A DNA stretch of 64,000 nucleotides from Methylobacterium sp. Leaf125. GTDB lineage: Bacteria; Pseudomonadota; Alphaproteobacteria; Rhizobiales; Beijerinckiaceae. The position numbers and the translations under genes are program-made. Of the stretch, positions 23,572 through 32,113 are shown piece after piece. Every line of letters begins with the position of its first letter. Position 1 is the first letter of the stretch. The stretch spans positions 1,091-65,090 of the forward strand of contig NZ_LMNU01000012.1 of NCBI RefSeq assembly GCF_001423085.1, in the 5' to 3' direction. Under the pieces are notes generated by a model. That model was given only the letters and a program-made list of their open reading frames with translations. It had not been told where the DNA came from and made no database searches.

Positions 23572-24906
23572 TCAGAGGCGGGCGGTCTCGCGGCGGTTGA
23601 AGGCGAGGGCGCAGAGCGTCGCGACCGCGCCGGAGAGGAGGTAGACGCCGACCCAGGAGAGGCCGAAGCGGCTGGAAACGCTGAGCGCCACCAGGGGCGC
23701 GAAGCCCGCGCCGATCAGCCAAGCGAGATCGGAGGTGAGGGCGGCACCGGTATAGCGGAAGCGCGTGCCCAGATTGGCGGTCACCGAGCCCGAGGTCTGG
23801 CCGTAGGAGAGCCCCAGCAGGCCGAACCCGATCAGGACGTAGATGGTCTGGCCGAGCTCGCTGTCGCCGAAGACGATCGGTGCGGCGATGCTGGCCAGGG
23901 CGAACAGACCGATCAGGCCGGCCGCCACGCCCACCAGGGTGCGTCGGCCGATGCGGTCGGCGAGCACGCCGGACAGCACGATGGTGCCGGCGGCCAGGAA
24001 GGCGCCCGAGCACTGGACCAGCAGGAACTCGCCCGCCGAGCGCCCGGTGAACAGGTGGATCCAGCTGATCGGGAAGACGGTCACGAGGTGGAACAGGGCG
24101 AAGCTCGCCAGCGGCACCACGGCGCCGATGAGGACGAAGCGGCCATGCGTGCGCAGGAGCTCCAGCACCGGGGTCGGCTCCAGCTCCTGCATCTGCAGCA
24201 TCCGCGAGAATTCCTCGGTGGCCACCAACCGCAGGCGGGCGAACAGCGCCACGACGTTGATCGCGAAGGCCACGAAGAACGGGTAGCGCCAGCCCCAATC
24301 GAGGAAGTCGGCATTGGAGACGTTGCCGAGGAAGAACGCGAACAGGGCGCTCGCCAGCATGAAGCCCACCGGGGCGCCGAGCTGCGGGATCATCGCGTAC
24401 CAGCCGCGCTGCTTCTCGGGGGCGTTGAGCGCCAGCAGCGAGGCGAGTCCGTCCCAGGCGCCCCCCAGGGCCAGACCCTGGCCGAAGCGCAGGGCCGCCA
24501 GGATCCAGATCGAGAGCGCGCCGATCTGGTGATAGTTCGGCAGGAAGCCGATCGCCATGGTCGAGCCGCCGAGCAGGAACAGCGCGATGGTCAGCTTCGC
24601 GGCCCGGCCGTGCCGGCGATCGATCTCCATGAAGATCACCGAGCCGATCGGGCGGGCGATGAACGCCAGGGCGAACAGCGCGAAGGCGTAGAGCGTGCCG
24701 GTCAGCGGGTCGGCGAAGGGGAAGAACACGCCGGGGAAGATCAGCACCGAGGCGATGCCGTAGACGAAGAAGTCGAAATACTCCGCGGCGCGCCCGATCA
24801 CCACGCCGATGGCGATTTCGCCCGGCGCGACCGTGTGATCGCTCGACGCCTCGTGCGCGTCGCGCTCCAGCGACGTGGTGGAGGGCACTGCATAGTCTGC
24901 GCTCAT
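23572..24906 (-). CDS. MFS transporter, metabolite:H+ symporter type
   Basis: A 444-aa 12-helix major facilitator protein. The first helix reads AAEYFDFFVYG, a form of the (E/W)-Y-F-D-F signature of the metabolite:H+ symporter subgroup (ProP/KgtP/ShiA). Loop motifs ARPIGSVIFMEIDRRHGR and LADRIGRRT are the usual MFS cytoplasmic loops. Substrates of the subgroup are small organic acids or osmolytes; this one is unassigned. ATG 24906 (MSADYAVPST) is chosen over the open upstream frame because the extension is not protein-like. It is divergent from cyoA across a region with a long inverted repeat. Confidence 0.85.
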   Translation of the reverse strand: MSADYAVPSTTSLERDAHEASSDHTVAPGEIAIGVVIGRAAEYFDFFVYGIASVLIFPGVFFPFADPLTGTLYAFALFALAFIARPIGSVIFMEIDRRHGRAAKLTIALFLLGGSTMAIGFLPNYHQIGALSIWILAALRFGQGLALGGAWDGLASLLALNAPEKQRGWYAMIPQLGAPVGFMLASALFAFFLGNVSNADFLDWGWRYPFFVAFAINVVALFARLRLVATEEFSRMLQMQELEPTPVLELLRTHGRFVLIGAVVPLASFALFHLVTVFPISWIHLFTGRSAGEFLLVQCSGAFLAAGTIVLSGVLADRIGRRTLVGVAAGLIGLFALASIAAPIVFGDSELGQTIYVLIGFGLLGLSYGQTSGSVTANLGTRFRYTGAALTSDLAWLIGAGFAPLVALSVSSRFGLSWVGVYLLSGAVATLCALAFNRRETARL

Positions 24907-25099
24907 CGAGGAAACCGTGCTCGCTTCATGCGTTCGTGGCCGAATCGGGTGCAGCGCGGTGCGCGACGCCCGGAGGATGGGACACCTGTACGCCTCGCCC
25001 TTTGTCTGCGTCAAAGCGCAGCGTGACGCGGCCTCCGGCAAACAGCGCGGTATCTTGGCGCAATGCATCTCGGTGTGGAGAAGGTCCATAGCGCGGTTT

Positions 25100-25135
25100 G
25101 TCTGATCAGCGCTATGAGCCTAGCGCTGATCAGAC
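25100..25135. promoter_or_regulatory. 15-bp perfect inverted repeat upstream of the cyo operon
   Basis: GTCTGATCAGCGCTA (25100-25114) and TAGCGCTGATCAGAC (25121-25135) are exact complements separated by TGAGCC. Each arm contains the palindromes TGATCA and AGCGCT. It lies in the 346-bp gap between the divergent MFS gene (start 24906) and cyoA (start 25253), where I see no other gene. Operator for one or both sides is the likeliest reading; a transcript hairpin is also possible, but there is no T-run. Confidence 0.7.
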
Positions 25136-25252
25136 GCGCTGGCTGCGACTTGCTAGATTGATGCAATGCAGCGAAGTGACGTCCGACGATTCCTCCGTGG
25201 GCCAATCGCGGCCGACGGACGTCGCTCTTCCGAGATGGTGCCAAACGAGTCC

Positions 25253-26461
25253 ATGCCGGTCAAAACGCTCCGTACGCTCGCGCTCCTCCCGCTGTTCGGC
25301 CTGCTCTCGGGCTGCAACATGGTCCTGATGCAGCCCTCCGGCGACATCGCGGCCCGCCAGCGCGACCTGATCCTGGCCTCCACCGGCCTGATGCTCCTCA
25401 TCATCATCCCGGTGATCGCCTTCACCCTCCTGTTCGCGTGGCGCTACCGGGTTTCGAACACCAAGGCCGAGTACGATCCCGACTGGCACCACTCGACGCA
25501 GCTCGAGGTGCTGATCTGGTCGGCGCCGCTGGTCATCGTGATCGCCCTCGGGGCGCTGACCTGGATCAGCACCCACACCCTCGATCCCTACCGGCCCCTG
25601 AGCCGTCTCGACGCGGACCGGCCGCTGCCGGCGGGGGTGAAGCCGCTGTCGGTCGAGGTCGTCGCACTCGATTGGAAATGGCTGTTCTTCTACCCAGATC
25701 AGGGTATCGCCACCGTCAACGAACTGGTGGCGCCGGTCGATGTGCCGATCTCCTTCAAGATCACCTCCGCCACCGTCATGAACTCATTCTTCATCCCCGC
25801 GCTCGCCGGGCAGATCTACGCCATGGCCGGCATGGAGACGAAGCTCCACGCGGTGATCAACAAGGCCGGCACCTATGAGGGCCTGTCGGCCAATTACAGC
25901 GGCTCCGGCTTCTCGCGGATGAACTTCAAGTTCCACGGGCTCGACCAGGCCGGGTTCGACCAGTGGGTCGCCAAGGTGAAGGCCGAGGGCAAGCCCCTCG
26001 ACCGCCAGAGCTACCTCGCCCTGGAGAAGCCGAGCGAGCGCGAGCCGGTGCGCTACTTCTCCACCGTGGAGAACGGCCTCTACAGCGCAGTGCTCAACAT
26101 GTGCGCCGTGCCCGGCAAGATGTGCATGAACGAGATGATGCACATCGACGCCATGGGCGGGGCGGGCAAGGAGAGCCACGGCAACCGCGAGCGGCTGGAA
26201 TACGACAACCGCTACGCCGAGCAGGGCGTCGAGGCCCCGGCCGCCACGGTCGGGGGTTCGGGCCGCGAATCCCACAGCCGCGAGCAGCCCGAGGGCATGA
26301 AGCCGAAGTCGATCGCCCCCGACGTCAAGCCCGACTCGGCGCCCGAACATTCGGGCCACGACCATGCGGGCCACGACCATGCGGGCCATGGCGGCCCGGC
26401 CGGCGACGGCAAGGACTCGAAGGGGTCCGACCCGATTGCACCCGGCCAACTCAATCGATAG
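25253..26461 (+). CDS. cyoA: Cytochrome bo3-type quinol oxidase subunit II
   Basis: A 402-aa lipoprotein subunit of the cytochrome bo3 quinol oxidase. The signal peptide ends in the lipobox LLSGC (Cys21), two membrane helices follow, and a cupredoxin domain starts near VEVVALDWKW; the CuA cysteines are absent, as expected for a quinol rather than cytochrome c oxidase. The tail past residue 330 is unusual: Pro/Ser/Glu-rich and ending in a His-rich stretch (GHDHAGHDHAGHGG) from an 18-bp direct repeat near 26355-26395. Start choice among ATG 25166, 25235 and 25253 is by the signal peptide. Confidence 0.9.
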   Translation: MPVKTLRTLALLPLFGLLSGCNMVLMQPSGDIAARQRDLILASTGLMLLIIIPVIAFTLLFAWRYRVSNTKAEYDPDWHHSTQLEVLIWSAPLVIVIALGALTWISTHTLDPYRPLSRLDADRPLPAGVKPLSVEVVALDWKWLFFYPDQGIATVNELVAPVDVPISFKITSATVMNSFFIPALAGQIYAMAGMETKLHAVINKAGTYEGLSANYSGSGFSRMNFKFHGLDQAGFDQWVAKVKAEGKPLDRQSYLALEKPSEREPVRYFSTVENGLYSAVLNMCAVPGKMCMNEMMHIDAMGGAGKESHGNRERLEYDNRYAEQGVEAPAATVGGSGRESHSREQPEGMKPKSIAPDVKPDSAPEHSGHDHAGHDHAGHGGPAGDGKDSKGSDPIAPGQLNR

Positions 26462-26521
26462 CGCGGACGCCTCGGACGCCCGCGACCCCCATTCGGCACG
26501 CTTCTCTCACGAGCAGGTTCC

Positions 26522-28525
26522 ATGTTCTCCAATCCGGATCTCCAGAAGCTCCTGTTCGGGCGCCTGACGCTCGATGCCGTGCCGCTTCATGAGCCGATCC
26601 TCCTCATCACCTTCGCGATGGTCGGCCTCGGCGGTGTCGCGGTCCTCGGCGCACTCACCTATTTCCGCCTCTGGGGTCCCCTCTGGCGCGACTGGTTCAC
26701 CTCCGTCGATCACAAGAAGATCGGCATCATGTACATCGTGCTCGCGCTGGTCATGCTGCTGCGCGGCTTCGCCGATGCGCTGATGATGCGCGCTCAGCAG
26801 GCGATGGCCTTCGGGCCGAACGAGGGCTACCTGCCGCCGCACCACTACGACCAGATCTTCACCGCCCACGGCGTGATCATGATCTTCTTCGTGGCGATGC
26901 CGCTGGTCACGGGCCTGATGAACTTCGTCGTGCCGCTGCAGATCGGCGCCCGCGACGTGGCCTTTCCGTTCCTCAACAACTTCAGCTTCTGGATGACGGT
27001 GAGCGGCGCCGTGACCGTGATGGCCTCGCTGTTCGTCGGCGAGTTCGCCCGCACCGGCTGGCTCGCCTATCCGCCGCTCTCGGGGCCCGCCATGAGCCCG
27101 GGGGTCGGCGTCGACTACTACATCTGGGCGCTGCAGATCGCCGGCATCGGGACGCTGCTCTCGGGCATCAACCTGATCGCCACCATCGTGAAGATGCGCG
27201 CCCCCGGCATGACCATGATGAAGATGCCGGTCTTCACCTGGACCGCGCTCTGCACCAACATCCTCATCGTCGCCGCCTTCCCCATCCTCACGGCCGTTCT
27301 CGCGCTGCTGTCGCTCGACCGCTACGTCGGCACGCACTTCTTCTCGAACGACCTCGGCGGCAACCCGATGATGTACGTGAACCTGGTTTGGATCTGGGGT
27401 CACCCGGAGGTGTACATCCTCATCCTGCCGGCCTTCGGCGTGTTCTCCGAGATCGTCTCGACCTTCTCGAGCAAGCGCCTCTTCGGCTACGCCTCGATGG
27501 TCTACGCCACCGTCGTGATCACGATCCTGTCCTATCTGGTGTGGCTGCACCACTTCTTCACGATGGGCTCCGGCTCCAGCGTGAACTCGTTCTTCGGCAT
27601 CACGACGATGATCATCTCGATCCCGACGGGTGCGAAGATCTTCAACTGGCTGTTCACCATGTACAAGGGCCGCATCCGGTTCGAGGTGCCGATGCTCTGG
27701 ACGGTCGGCTTCATGGTGACCTTCGTCATCGGCGGCATGACCGGCGTGCTGCTCGCCGTGCCCCCGGCCGACTTCGTGCTGCACAACTCGCTGTTCCTGA
27801 TCGCCCACTTCCACAACGTCATCATCGGCGGCGTGCTGTTCGGCATGCTGGCCGGCATCACCTACTGGTTCCCGAAGGCCTTCGGCTTCAAGCTCGACGA
27901 CTTCTGGGGCAAGGTGTCGTTCTGGTTCTGGCTGACCGGGTTCTGGGTCGCCTTCATGCCGCTCTACGTCCTCGGCCTGATGGGCGTCACCCGCCGCGTG
28001 CAGCACTTCGACGATCCGTCCCTGCAGATCTGGTTCATCATCGCCGCCTTCGGCGCCGTGCTGATCCTCTGCGGCATCGCCTCCTTCGCGATCACCCTGG
28101 TCGTCAGCGTCCTGCGCCGCGAGCAGCTGCGCGACACGACCGGCGACCCGTGGGGCGGCCGGACCCTGGAATGGGCGACCTCGTCGCCGCCGCCGGACTA
28201 CAACTTCGCCTTCACGCCCGTGATCCACGATCACGACGCGTGGTGGGACATGAAGAAGCGCGGCTACGCCCGCCCGATGCAGGGGTTCCAGGCGATCCAC
28301 ATGCCGAAGAGCACCGCGGCCGGCATCATCCTCGGCGTCCTCAGCATCGTCTTCGCCTTCGCGATGATCTGGTACATCTGGTGGCTCGCGGCTTTCAGCT
28401 TCGCCGCGATCGCGGTCGTCGCGATCGGCCACACCTTCAACTACAACCGCGACTTCTACATCCCGGCCGACGAGGTCGTCCGGACGGAAGGCCAGCGGAC
28501 GGCCCTTCTGGCGGAGCGCGTCTGA
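26522..28525 (+). CDS. cyoB: Cytochrome bo3-type quinol oxidase subunit I
   Basis: A 667-aa haem-copper oxidase catalytic subunit of about 15 helices. It reduces oxygen to water using quinol electrons and pumps protons across the inner membrane. Visible landmarks are [15 protein letters not shown] (His-Tyr crosslink and copper ligand), HHFFTMG (two copper ligands) and HFHNVIIGG (haem ligands), with the low-spin haem ligand in the early helix [11 protein letters not shown]. Length is normal for CyoB. It starts 60 bp after cyoA and ends 4 bp before cyoC, in the standard operon order. Confidence 0.97.
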   Translation: MFSNPDLQKLLFGRLTLDAVPLHEPILLITFAMVGLGGVAVLGALTYFRLWGPLWRDWFTSVDHKKIGIMYIVLALVMLLRGFADALMMRAQQAMAFGPNEGYLPPHHYDQIFTAHGVIMIFFVAMPLVTGLMNFVVPLQIGARDVAFPFLNNFSFWMTVSGAVTVMASLFVGEFARTGWLAYPPLSGPAMSPGVGVDYYIWALQIAGIGTLLSGINLIATIVKMRAPGMTMMKMPVFTWTALCTNILIVAAFPILTAVLALLSLDRYVGTHFFSNDLGGNPMMYVNLVWIWGHPEVYILILPAFGVFSEIVSTFSSKRLFGYASMVYATVVITILSYLVWLHHFFTMGSGSSVNSFFGITTMIISIPTGAKIFNWLFTMYKGRIRFEVPMLWTVGFMVTFVIGGMTGVLLAVPPADFVLHNSLFLIAHFHNVIIGGVLFGMLAGITYWFPKAFGFKLDDFWGKVSFWFWLTGFWVAFMPLYVLGLMGVTRRVQHFDDPSLQIWFIIAAFGAVLILCGIASFAITLVVSVLRREQLRDTTGDPWGGRTLEWATSSPPPDYNFAFTPVIHDHDAWWDMKKRGYARPMQGFQAIHMPKSTAAGIILGVLSIVFAFAMIWYIWWLAAFSFAAIAVVAIGHTFNYNRDFYIPADEVVRTEGQRTALLAERV

Positions 28526-28529
28526 GATC

Positions 28530-29198
28530 ATGGCAACCCACGCGACCCCGGCCATGAACTTCGAACCCGGGCGGAACCCCGGGGTCACCATTCCCCAGGT
28601 CGATCCGACGACCTTTTACGACGCCAAGGGCGAGCATCACCCGGAAGGGAGCACGATGCTCGGCTTCTGGCTCTACCTGATGAGCGACTGCCTCATCTTC
28701 GCGGCGCTGTTCGCGACCTACGCGGTGGTGGGCCGGAACTACGCCGCGGGCCCGTCGCCGAAGGATCTGTTCGACCTGCCGCTGGTGGCGTTGAACACCT
28801 CGATGCTGCTGTTCTCCTCCATCACCTACGGCTTCGCCATGCTGGAGATGGAGAAGGGCGACCTCAGCCGGGTGCAGATCTGGCTGGCGGTGACCGGCCT
28901 GTTCGGTCTCGCCTTCGTGGGTCTCGAACTCTACGAGTTCCACCACCTGATCCACGAGGGCGCGACGCCCCAGCGCAGCGCCTTCCTGTCGGCCTTCTTC
29001 ACCCTGGTCGGCACCCACGGCCTGCATGTCAGCCTCGGCATCGTCTGGCTGGTGACCCTGATGGCGCAGGTGCACAAGCGCGGGCTGGTGCCCGAGAACA
29101 AGCGCCGGCTGCTCTGCCTCAGCATGTTCTGGCACTTCCTCGACGTGATCTGGATCGGCGTCTTCACCTTCGTGTACCTGATGGGAGTCCTGCAATGA
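28530..29198 (+). CDS. cyoC: Cytochrome bo3-type quinol oxidase subunit III
   Basis: A 222-aa five-helix subunit III of the quinol oxidase family, which stabilises subunit I and its oxygen/proton channels. Family features are LGFWLYLMSDCLIFAALFAT, the helix with EFHHLIHEGATPQRSAF and GTHGLHVSLGIVWL. It begins 4 bp after cyoB and overlaps cyoD by 4 bp (ATGA), so the genes are translationally linked. Confidence 0.95.
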   Translation: MATHATPAMNFEPGRNPGVTIPQVDPTTFYDAKGEHHPEGSTMLGFWLYLMSDCLIFAALFATYAVVGRNYAAGPSPKDLFDLPLVALNTSMLLFSSITYGFAMLEMEKGDLSRVQIWLAVTGLFGLAFVGLELYEFHHLIHEGATPQRSAFLSAFFTLVGTHGLHVSLGIVWLVTLMAQVHKRGLVPENKRRLLCLSMFWHFLDVIWIGVFTFVYLMGVLQ

Positions 29199-29599
29199 GC
29201 GCCGCGTCGAAGGCAGGACACGTCGAGCGCGGGCACGTCGATCACGGGCATGGACACGGGCACGGGCATGCCGACGCCGGCAGCCACGGGAGCTTCAAGG
29301 ACTACATGACCGGCTTCGTGCTGTCGGTCATCCTGACGGCGATTCCGTTCATCCTGGTGATGGGCAACATCCTCGGCAACGACCGCATCACCGGCATCGT
29401 CATCATGGGCTTCGCGGTGGCGCAGATCGTGGTGCACATGATCTACTTCCTGCACATGAACACGAAGTCCGAGGGCGGTTGGACCATCCTGGCGCTGATC
29501 TTCACCCTGACGCTGGTGATCATCACGCTCGCGGGCTCCCTCTGGGTGATGTACCACCTCAACACCAACATGATGCCGCAGCACATGCATATGGGCTGA
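29195..29599 (+). CDS. cyoD: Cytochrome bo3-type quinol oxidase subunit IV
   Basis: A 134-aa three-helix subunit IV, needed for oxidase assembly. The helices start at DYMTGFVLSVILTAIPF, and ITGIVIMGFAVAQIVVHMIY is the second; FLHMNTKSEGGWT follows. The N-terminal 30 residues are His-rich (VDHGHGHGHGHAD), which I do not recall as usual for CyoD and which echoes the His-rich CyoA tail. It shares its stop base with the next start (TGATG). Confidence 0.93.
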   Translation: MSAASKAGHVERGHVDHGHGHGHGHADAGSHGSFKDYMTGFVLSVILTAIPFILVMGNILGNDRITGIVIMGFAVAQIVVHMIYFLHMNTKSEGGWTILALIFTLTLVIITLAGSLWVMYHLNTNMMPQHMHMG

Positions 29600-30354
29600 T
29601 GGTCAGCCCTCGGCCGGCGGCGCGGCGCTCCCGATTCGCCCTCGCTGCCATCACCGTCACGGGGCTGATCCTCGTGGCGGTCCTCGCGACCCTGGGGACC
29701 TGGCAAGTCCATCGCCGGACCTGGAAGCACGATCTGATCGCCAGGGTCGAGGCCCGTGTCCAGGCCGCGCCGGTCGAGCCGCCCGGCCCCGGCGCCTGGG
29801 ATGGGCTGACGGCGGACGCAGACGCCTATCGCCGGGTGCGGACGCGCGGGCATTTCCGCAACGATCGCGAGACCCTCGTCCAGGCCGTCACCGACCTCGG
29901 CGCCGGGTTCTGGGTGCTGACGCCCCTGGAGCGCGCCGACGGCACCACGATCCTGGTCAATCGCGGCTTCGTCCCCGGGGACCGGCGCGACCCGTCCACG
30001 CGGGCGGACGGGCAGGTCGATGGGGAAGCCGGCGTCACCGGTCTCCTGCGCCTGACCGAACCGGGCGGCGCCTTCCTGCGCAGCAACGCGCCCGAGGCCG
30101 GGCGCTGGTACTCGCGCGACGTCGCCGGAATCGCGGCGGCGCGGGGGCTCGGCCCCGTCGCCCCGTACTTCATCGACGCCGACGCCACACCGAATCCCGG
30201 CGGCTGGCCGGTGGGCGGGCTGACCATCGTGCATTTCCCGGACAACCACCTGGTCTACGCCATCACCTGGTACGTCCTCGCCCTGATGGTCCTGGGGGCG
30301 GTCGGCTACACCCTGGTCGATGCCCGCCGCGGCCCGCGGCGGACATCGGCCTGA
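29599..30354 (+). CDS. SURF1-family oxidase assembly protein
   Basis: A 251-aa SURF1 protein with helices at residues 13-33 and 222-242 flanking a periplasmic domain. Motifs LATLGTWQVHRRTWK, YRRVRTRGHF, ILVNRGFVPGDRR and the tail FPDNHLVYAITWYVLALM are the family's. SURF1 proteins help insert haem or mature the active site of haem-copper oxidases. It starts at ATG 29599, sharing one base with the cyoD stop, so it is part of the cyo operon and probably matures this oxidase. No cyoE (haem O synthase) is present in the window. Confidence 0.93.
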   Translation: MVSPRPAARRSRFALAAITVTGLILVAVLATLGTWQVHRRTWKHDLIARVEARVQAAPVEPPGPGAWDGLTADADAYRRVRTRGHFRNDRETLVQAVTDLGAGFWVLTPLERADGTTILVNRGFVPGDRRDPSTRADGQVDGEAGVTGLLRLTEPGGAFLRSNAPEAGRWYSRDVAGIAAARGLGPVAPYFIDADATPNPGGWPVGGLTIVHFPDNHLVYAITWYVLALMVLGAVGYTLVDARRGPRRTSA

Positions 30355-30356
30355 GG

Positions 30357-30983
30357 TCAGGCCGCGGCGAGACGCGTCAGCCAGGCGCCGGCCTGCGCGA
30401 CGTCGGCCTGCGAGAGCCCGTGCCCGACCGGCAGGGTCTCGTGGCTGACGGTGGCGCCGGCAGCCCGCAGGCGCTCGGCGAGCGACCCCACATTGGCCGC
30501 AGGCACGATCGGGTCGGCCGCGCCCGAGAGCATCAACACCGGTCGGCCGGCGAGATCCACCGGCGGCGTCTCGCGCAGCGGCACCATCGGGCGCAGCAGG
30601 ACCGCGCCGGCCAGGACCCCGGGGTGCAGCAGGAGCAGCGCCGCCGCGATGTTGGCTCCGTTCGAGAACCCGACCGCCACCGGTGCGGCGAGCCCGTAGG
30701 CCGTCCGCGCCTCGGCGATGAAGCCGGCGAGGTCCGCGGCGCGGCGGCGGAGATCGGCCTCGTCGAACACGCCCTCCGCGAGACGGCGGAAGAAGCGGGG
30801 CATGCCGTTCTCCAGCACTGCGCCGCGGGGGGAGAGCAGCGCGGCGCCGGGCAGCAGGGTCCGGCCGAGCGGCAGGAGGTCGGTCTCGTCGCCGCCGGTG
30901 CCGTGCAGGAGGAGGAGCGGCGTCAGGCCCGGCGCGGTGGCGGGCACGAAGCGATGGGTGAGCCCCAGGGAGAGTTCGGTCAT
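30357..30983 (-). CDS. Alpha/beta hydrolase (carboxylesterase/phospholipase family, MhqD-like)
   Basis: A 208-aa cytosolic alpha/beta hydrolase of the short carboxylesterase/phospholipase family. The triad is Ser107 (VGFSNGAN), Asp157 (SGAADPIVP) and His188 (PVGHGLS); the oxyanion loop is LLLLHGTGGDE. Its stop is 2 bp from the SURF1 stop (convergent). It lies downstream of a glyoxalase-fold dioxygenase on the same strand; in Bacillus a similar hydrolase/dioxygenase pairing (MhqD, MhqO) belongs to the quinone-stress regulon. That parallel suggests detoxification of quinones or aromatics, but the substrate is unproven. Confidence 0.85.
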   Translation of the reverse strand: MTELSLGLTHRFVPATAPGLTPLLLLHGTGGDETDLLPLGRTLLPGAALLSPRGAVLENGMPRFFRRLAEGVFDEADLRRRAADLAGFIAEARTAYGLAAPVAVGFSNGANIAAALLLLHPGVLAGAVLLRPMVPLRETPPVDLAGRPVLMLSGAADPIVPAANVGSLAERLRAAGATVSHETLPVGHGLSQADVAQAGAWLTRLAAA

Positions 30984-31012
30984 GGCAACCTCGTGGCGGT
31001 GAGGGTGAGGGC

Positions 31013-31034
31013 GCCCGCTCCGTCCGGAGCGGGC
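31013..31034. other. Hairpin between the dioxygenase and hydrolase genes
   Basis: GCCCGCTCC (31013-31021) pairs with GGAGCGGGC (31026-31034) around loop GTCC. The T-rich tail (TTTCGTCTT) follows on the plus strand, opposite to the genes here, so it may be an intra-operon stability or attenuation element rather than a terminator. Confidence 0.45.
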
Positions 31035-31057
31035 TTTCGTCTTCGGGCGACTCGCGT

Positions 31058-31987
31058 TCAGGCGATGGCGGGCAGGTGCCCCTCGATCTGGGCCCGGTGG
31101 GGCTCGAGGAAGGCCGGCAGCTTGAGGTCGCGGCCCAGGGTCTCGACCGGCTCGTCGACGGCGAAGCCCGGGACGTCGGTGGCGATCTCGAACAGCACCC
31201 CGCCCGGCTCGCGGAAGTAGACGGACCGGAAGTACTGCCGGTCCCGCTGCTCGGTGACGCCGAGCCCGTAGGTGCGGGTCAGCGTCTCCACCATCCGCGC
31301 CTGTTCCCCGTCATCCGCTGCCCGGAAGGCGATGTGGTGGACGGAGCCCGCGCCCTGGCGGCCGCGGAGGAACTCGCCCACCGCCCGCAGGGTGACGAAG
31401 CCCCCCTCTGGCGCGCCGCTGGCGTAGCGGATCGCTGCGCCCTCGCGTCCAGCCTCCTGGAAGCCGAACACTTCGGTCAGGATCGCCGCGGTGGCCTCGG
31501 CCTCCTTGAGCAGCAGGGTGACGCCGTGGAACCCGCGGATCGCGTGCTCCGCCGGAATCTCGGCGCCGGTCCAAGCCACATCCGTTTCCGTCGTGTCGGT
31601 GCCGACCAGGGCCAGCATCAGACCATCGGGGTCGCGGAAGCGCAGGGTCGGTTCGCCCAAAACCTGCACCAGGGCCTCGTGCGTGACGCCCTTCTCGATG
31701 AAGCGGTGGGTCCACCAGCCGATCGCGGCGCGCGGGACCCGGAACGCGGTCTCCTGGGTCTCGCCGATCCCGACCCGGCCGGGGGCCGCGTGCGCGATCG
31801 GGAAGAAGGTCAGGATCGTGCCGGGGCGGCCCGTCTCGTCGCCGTAATACAGGTGGTAGGTGCCCGGATCGTCGAAGTTGACGGTCTTCTTCACCAGCCG
31901 AAGGCCGAGGACCCGGGTGTAGAACTCGACGTTGCGCTCGGCGGCGCCGGAAAACGCGGTGACGTGGTGAATGCCGTTCTGGGCCAT
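31058..31987 (-). CDS. Ring-cleaving-dioxygenase-like VOC protein (MhqO type)
   Basis: A 309-aa protein of two vicinal-oxygen-chelate (glyoxalase-fold) modules. The first opens GIHHVTAFSGAAERNVEFYT and the second IRGFHGVTLLLKEAEAT; candidate metal ligands are the His of GIHHVT, His224 region VHHIAF and the Glu of GGVLFEIATDVPG. This arrangement matches the ring-cleaving dioxygenase (MhqA/MhqO) group linked to hydroquinone and aldehyde stress. ATG 31987 (MAQNGIHHV) is chosen; the upstream open frame is not protein-like. It is divergent from a LysR gene and upstream of the hydrolase. Confidence 0.87.
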   Translation of the reverse strand: MAQNGIHHVTAFSGAAERNVEFYTRVLGLRLVKKTVNFDDPGTYHLYYGDETGRPGTILTFFPIAHAAPGRVGIGETQETAFRVPRAAIGWWTHRFIEKGVTHEALVQVLGEPTLRFRDPDGLMLALVGTDTTETDVAWTGAEIPAEHAIRGFHGVTLLLKEAEATAAILTEVFGFQEAGREGAAIRYASGAPEGGFVTLRAVGEFLRGRQGAGSVHHIAFRAADDGEQARMVETLTRTYGLGVTEQRDRQYFRSVYFREPGGVLFEIATDVPGFAVDEPVETLGRDLKLPAFLEPHRAQIEGHLPAIA

Positions 31988-32076
31988 GGGACGAACTCCT
32001 TCGGGGCCGCACCGCGCCGGGGACCGGCCGTGCTGCGATGACCGGAAGATGCGCCTTGCCTCTGCGTTCGAAAATG

Positions 32077-32100
32077 GAAACGATGGAAACGCATCGTTTC
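32077..32100. promoter_or_regulatory. Inverted repeat operator candidate before the LysR gene
   Basis: GAAACGATG (32077-32085) and CATCGTTTC (32092-32100) are exact complements with a 6-bp spacer GAAACG, 13 bp before the LysR start. A further GAAACG half-site copy lies in the spacer. In a 126-bp gap between divergent genes this suits autoregulation and control of the dioxygenase. Confidence 0.65.
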
Positions 32101-32113
32101 TCAAAGGTCACCA

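Noticed and set aside
26507..28591. Long minus-strand open frame opposite cyoB (694 codons)
   Set aside because: Its His/Asp/Glu-rich composition is the complement of cyoB codons; cyoB has full family motifs.
31013..31034. Full terminator between the dioxygenase and hydrolase genes
   Set aside because: The T-rich tail is on the strand opposite to the genes, so termination of their transcript is not supported.
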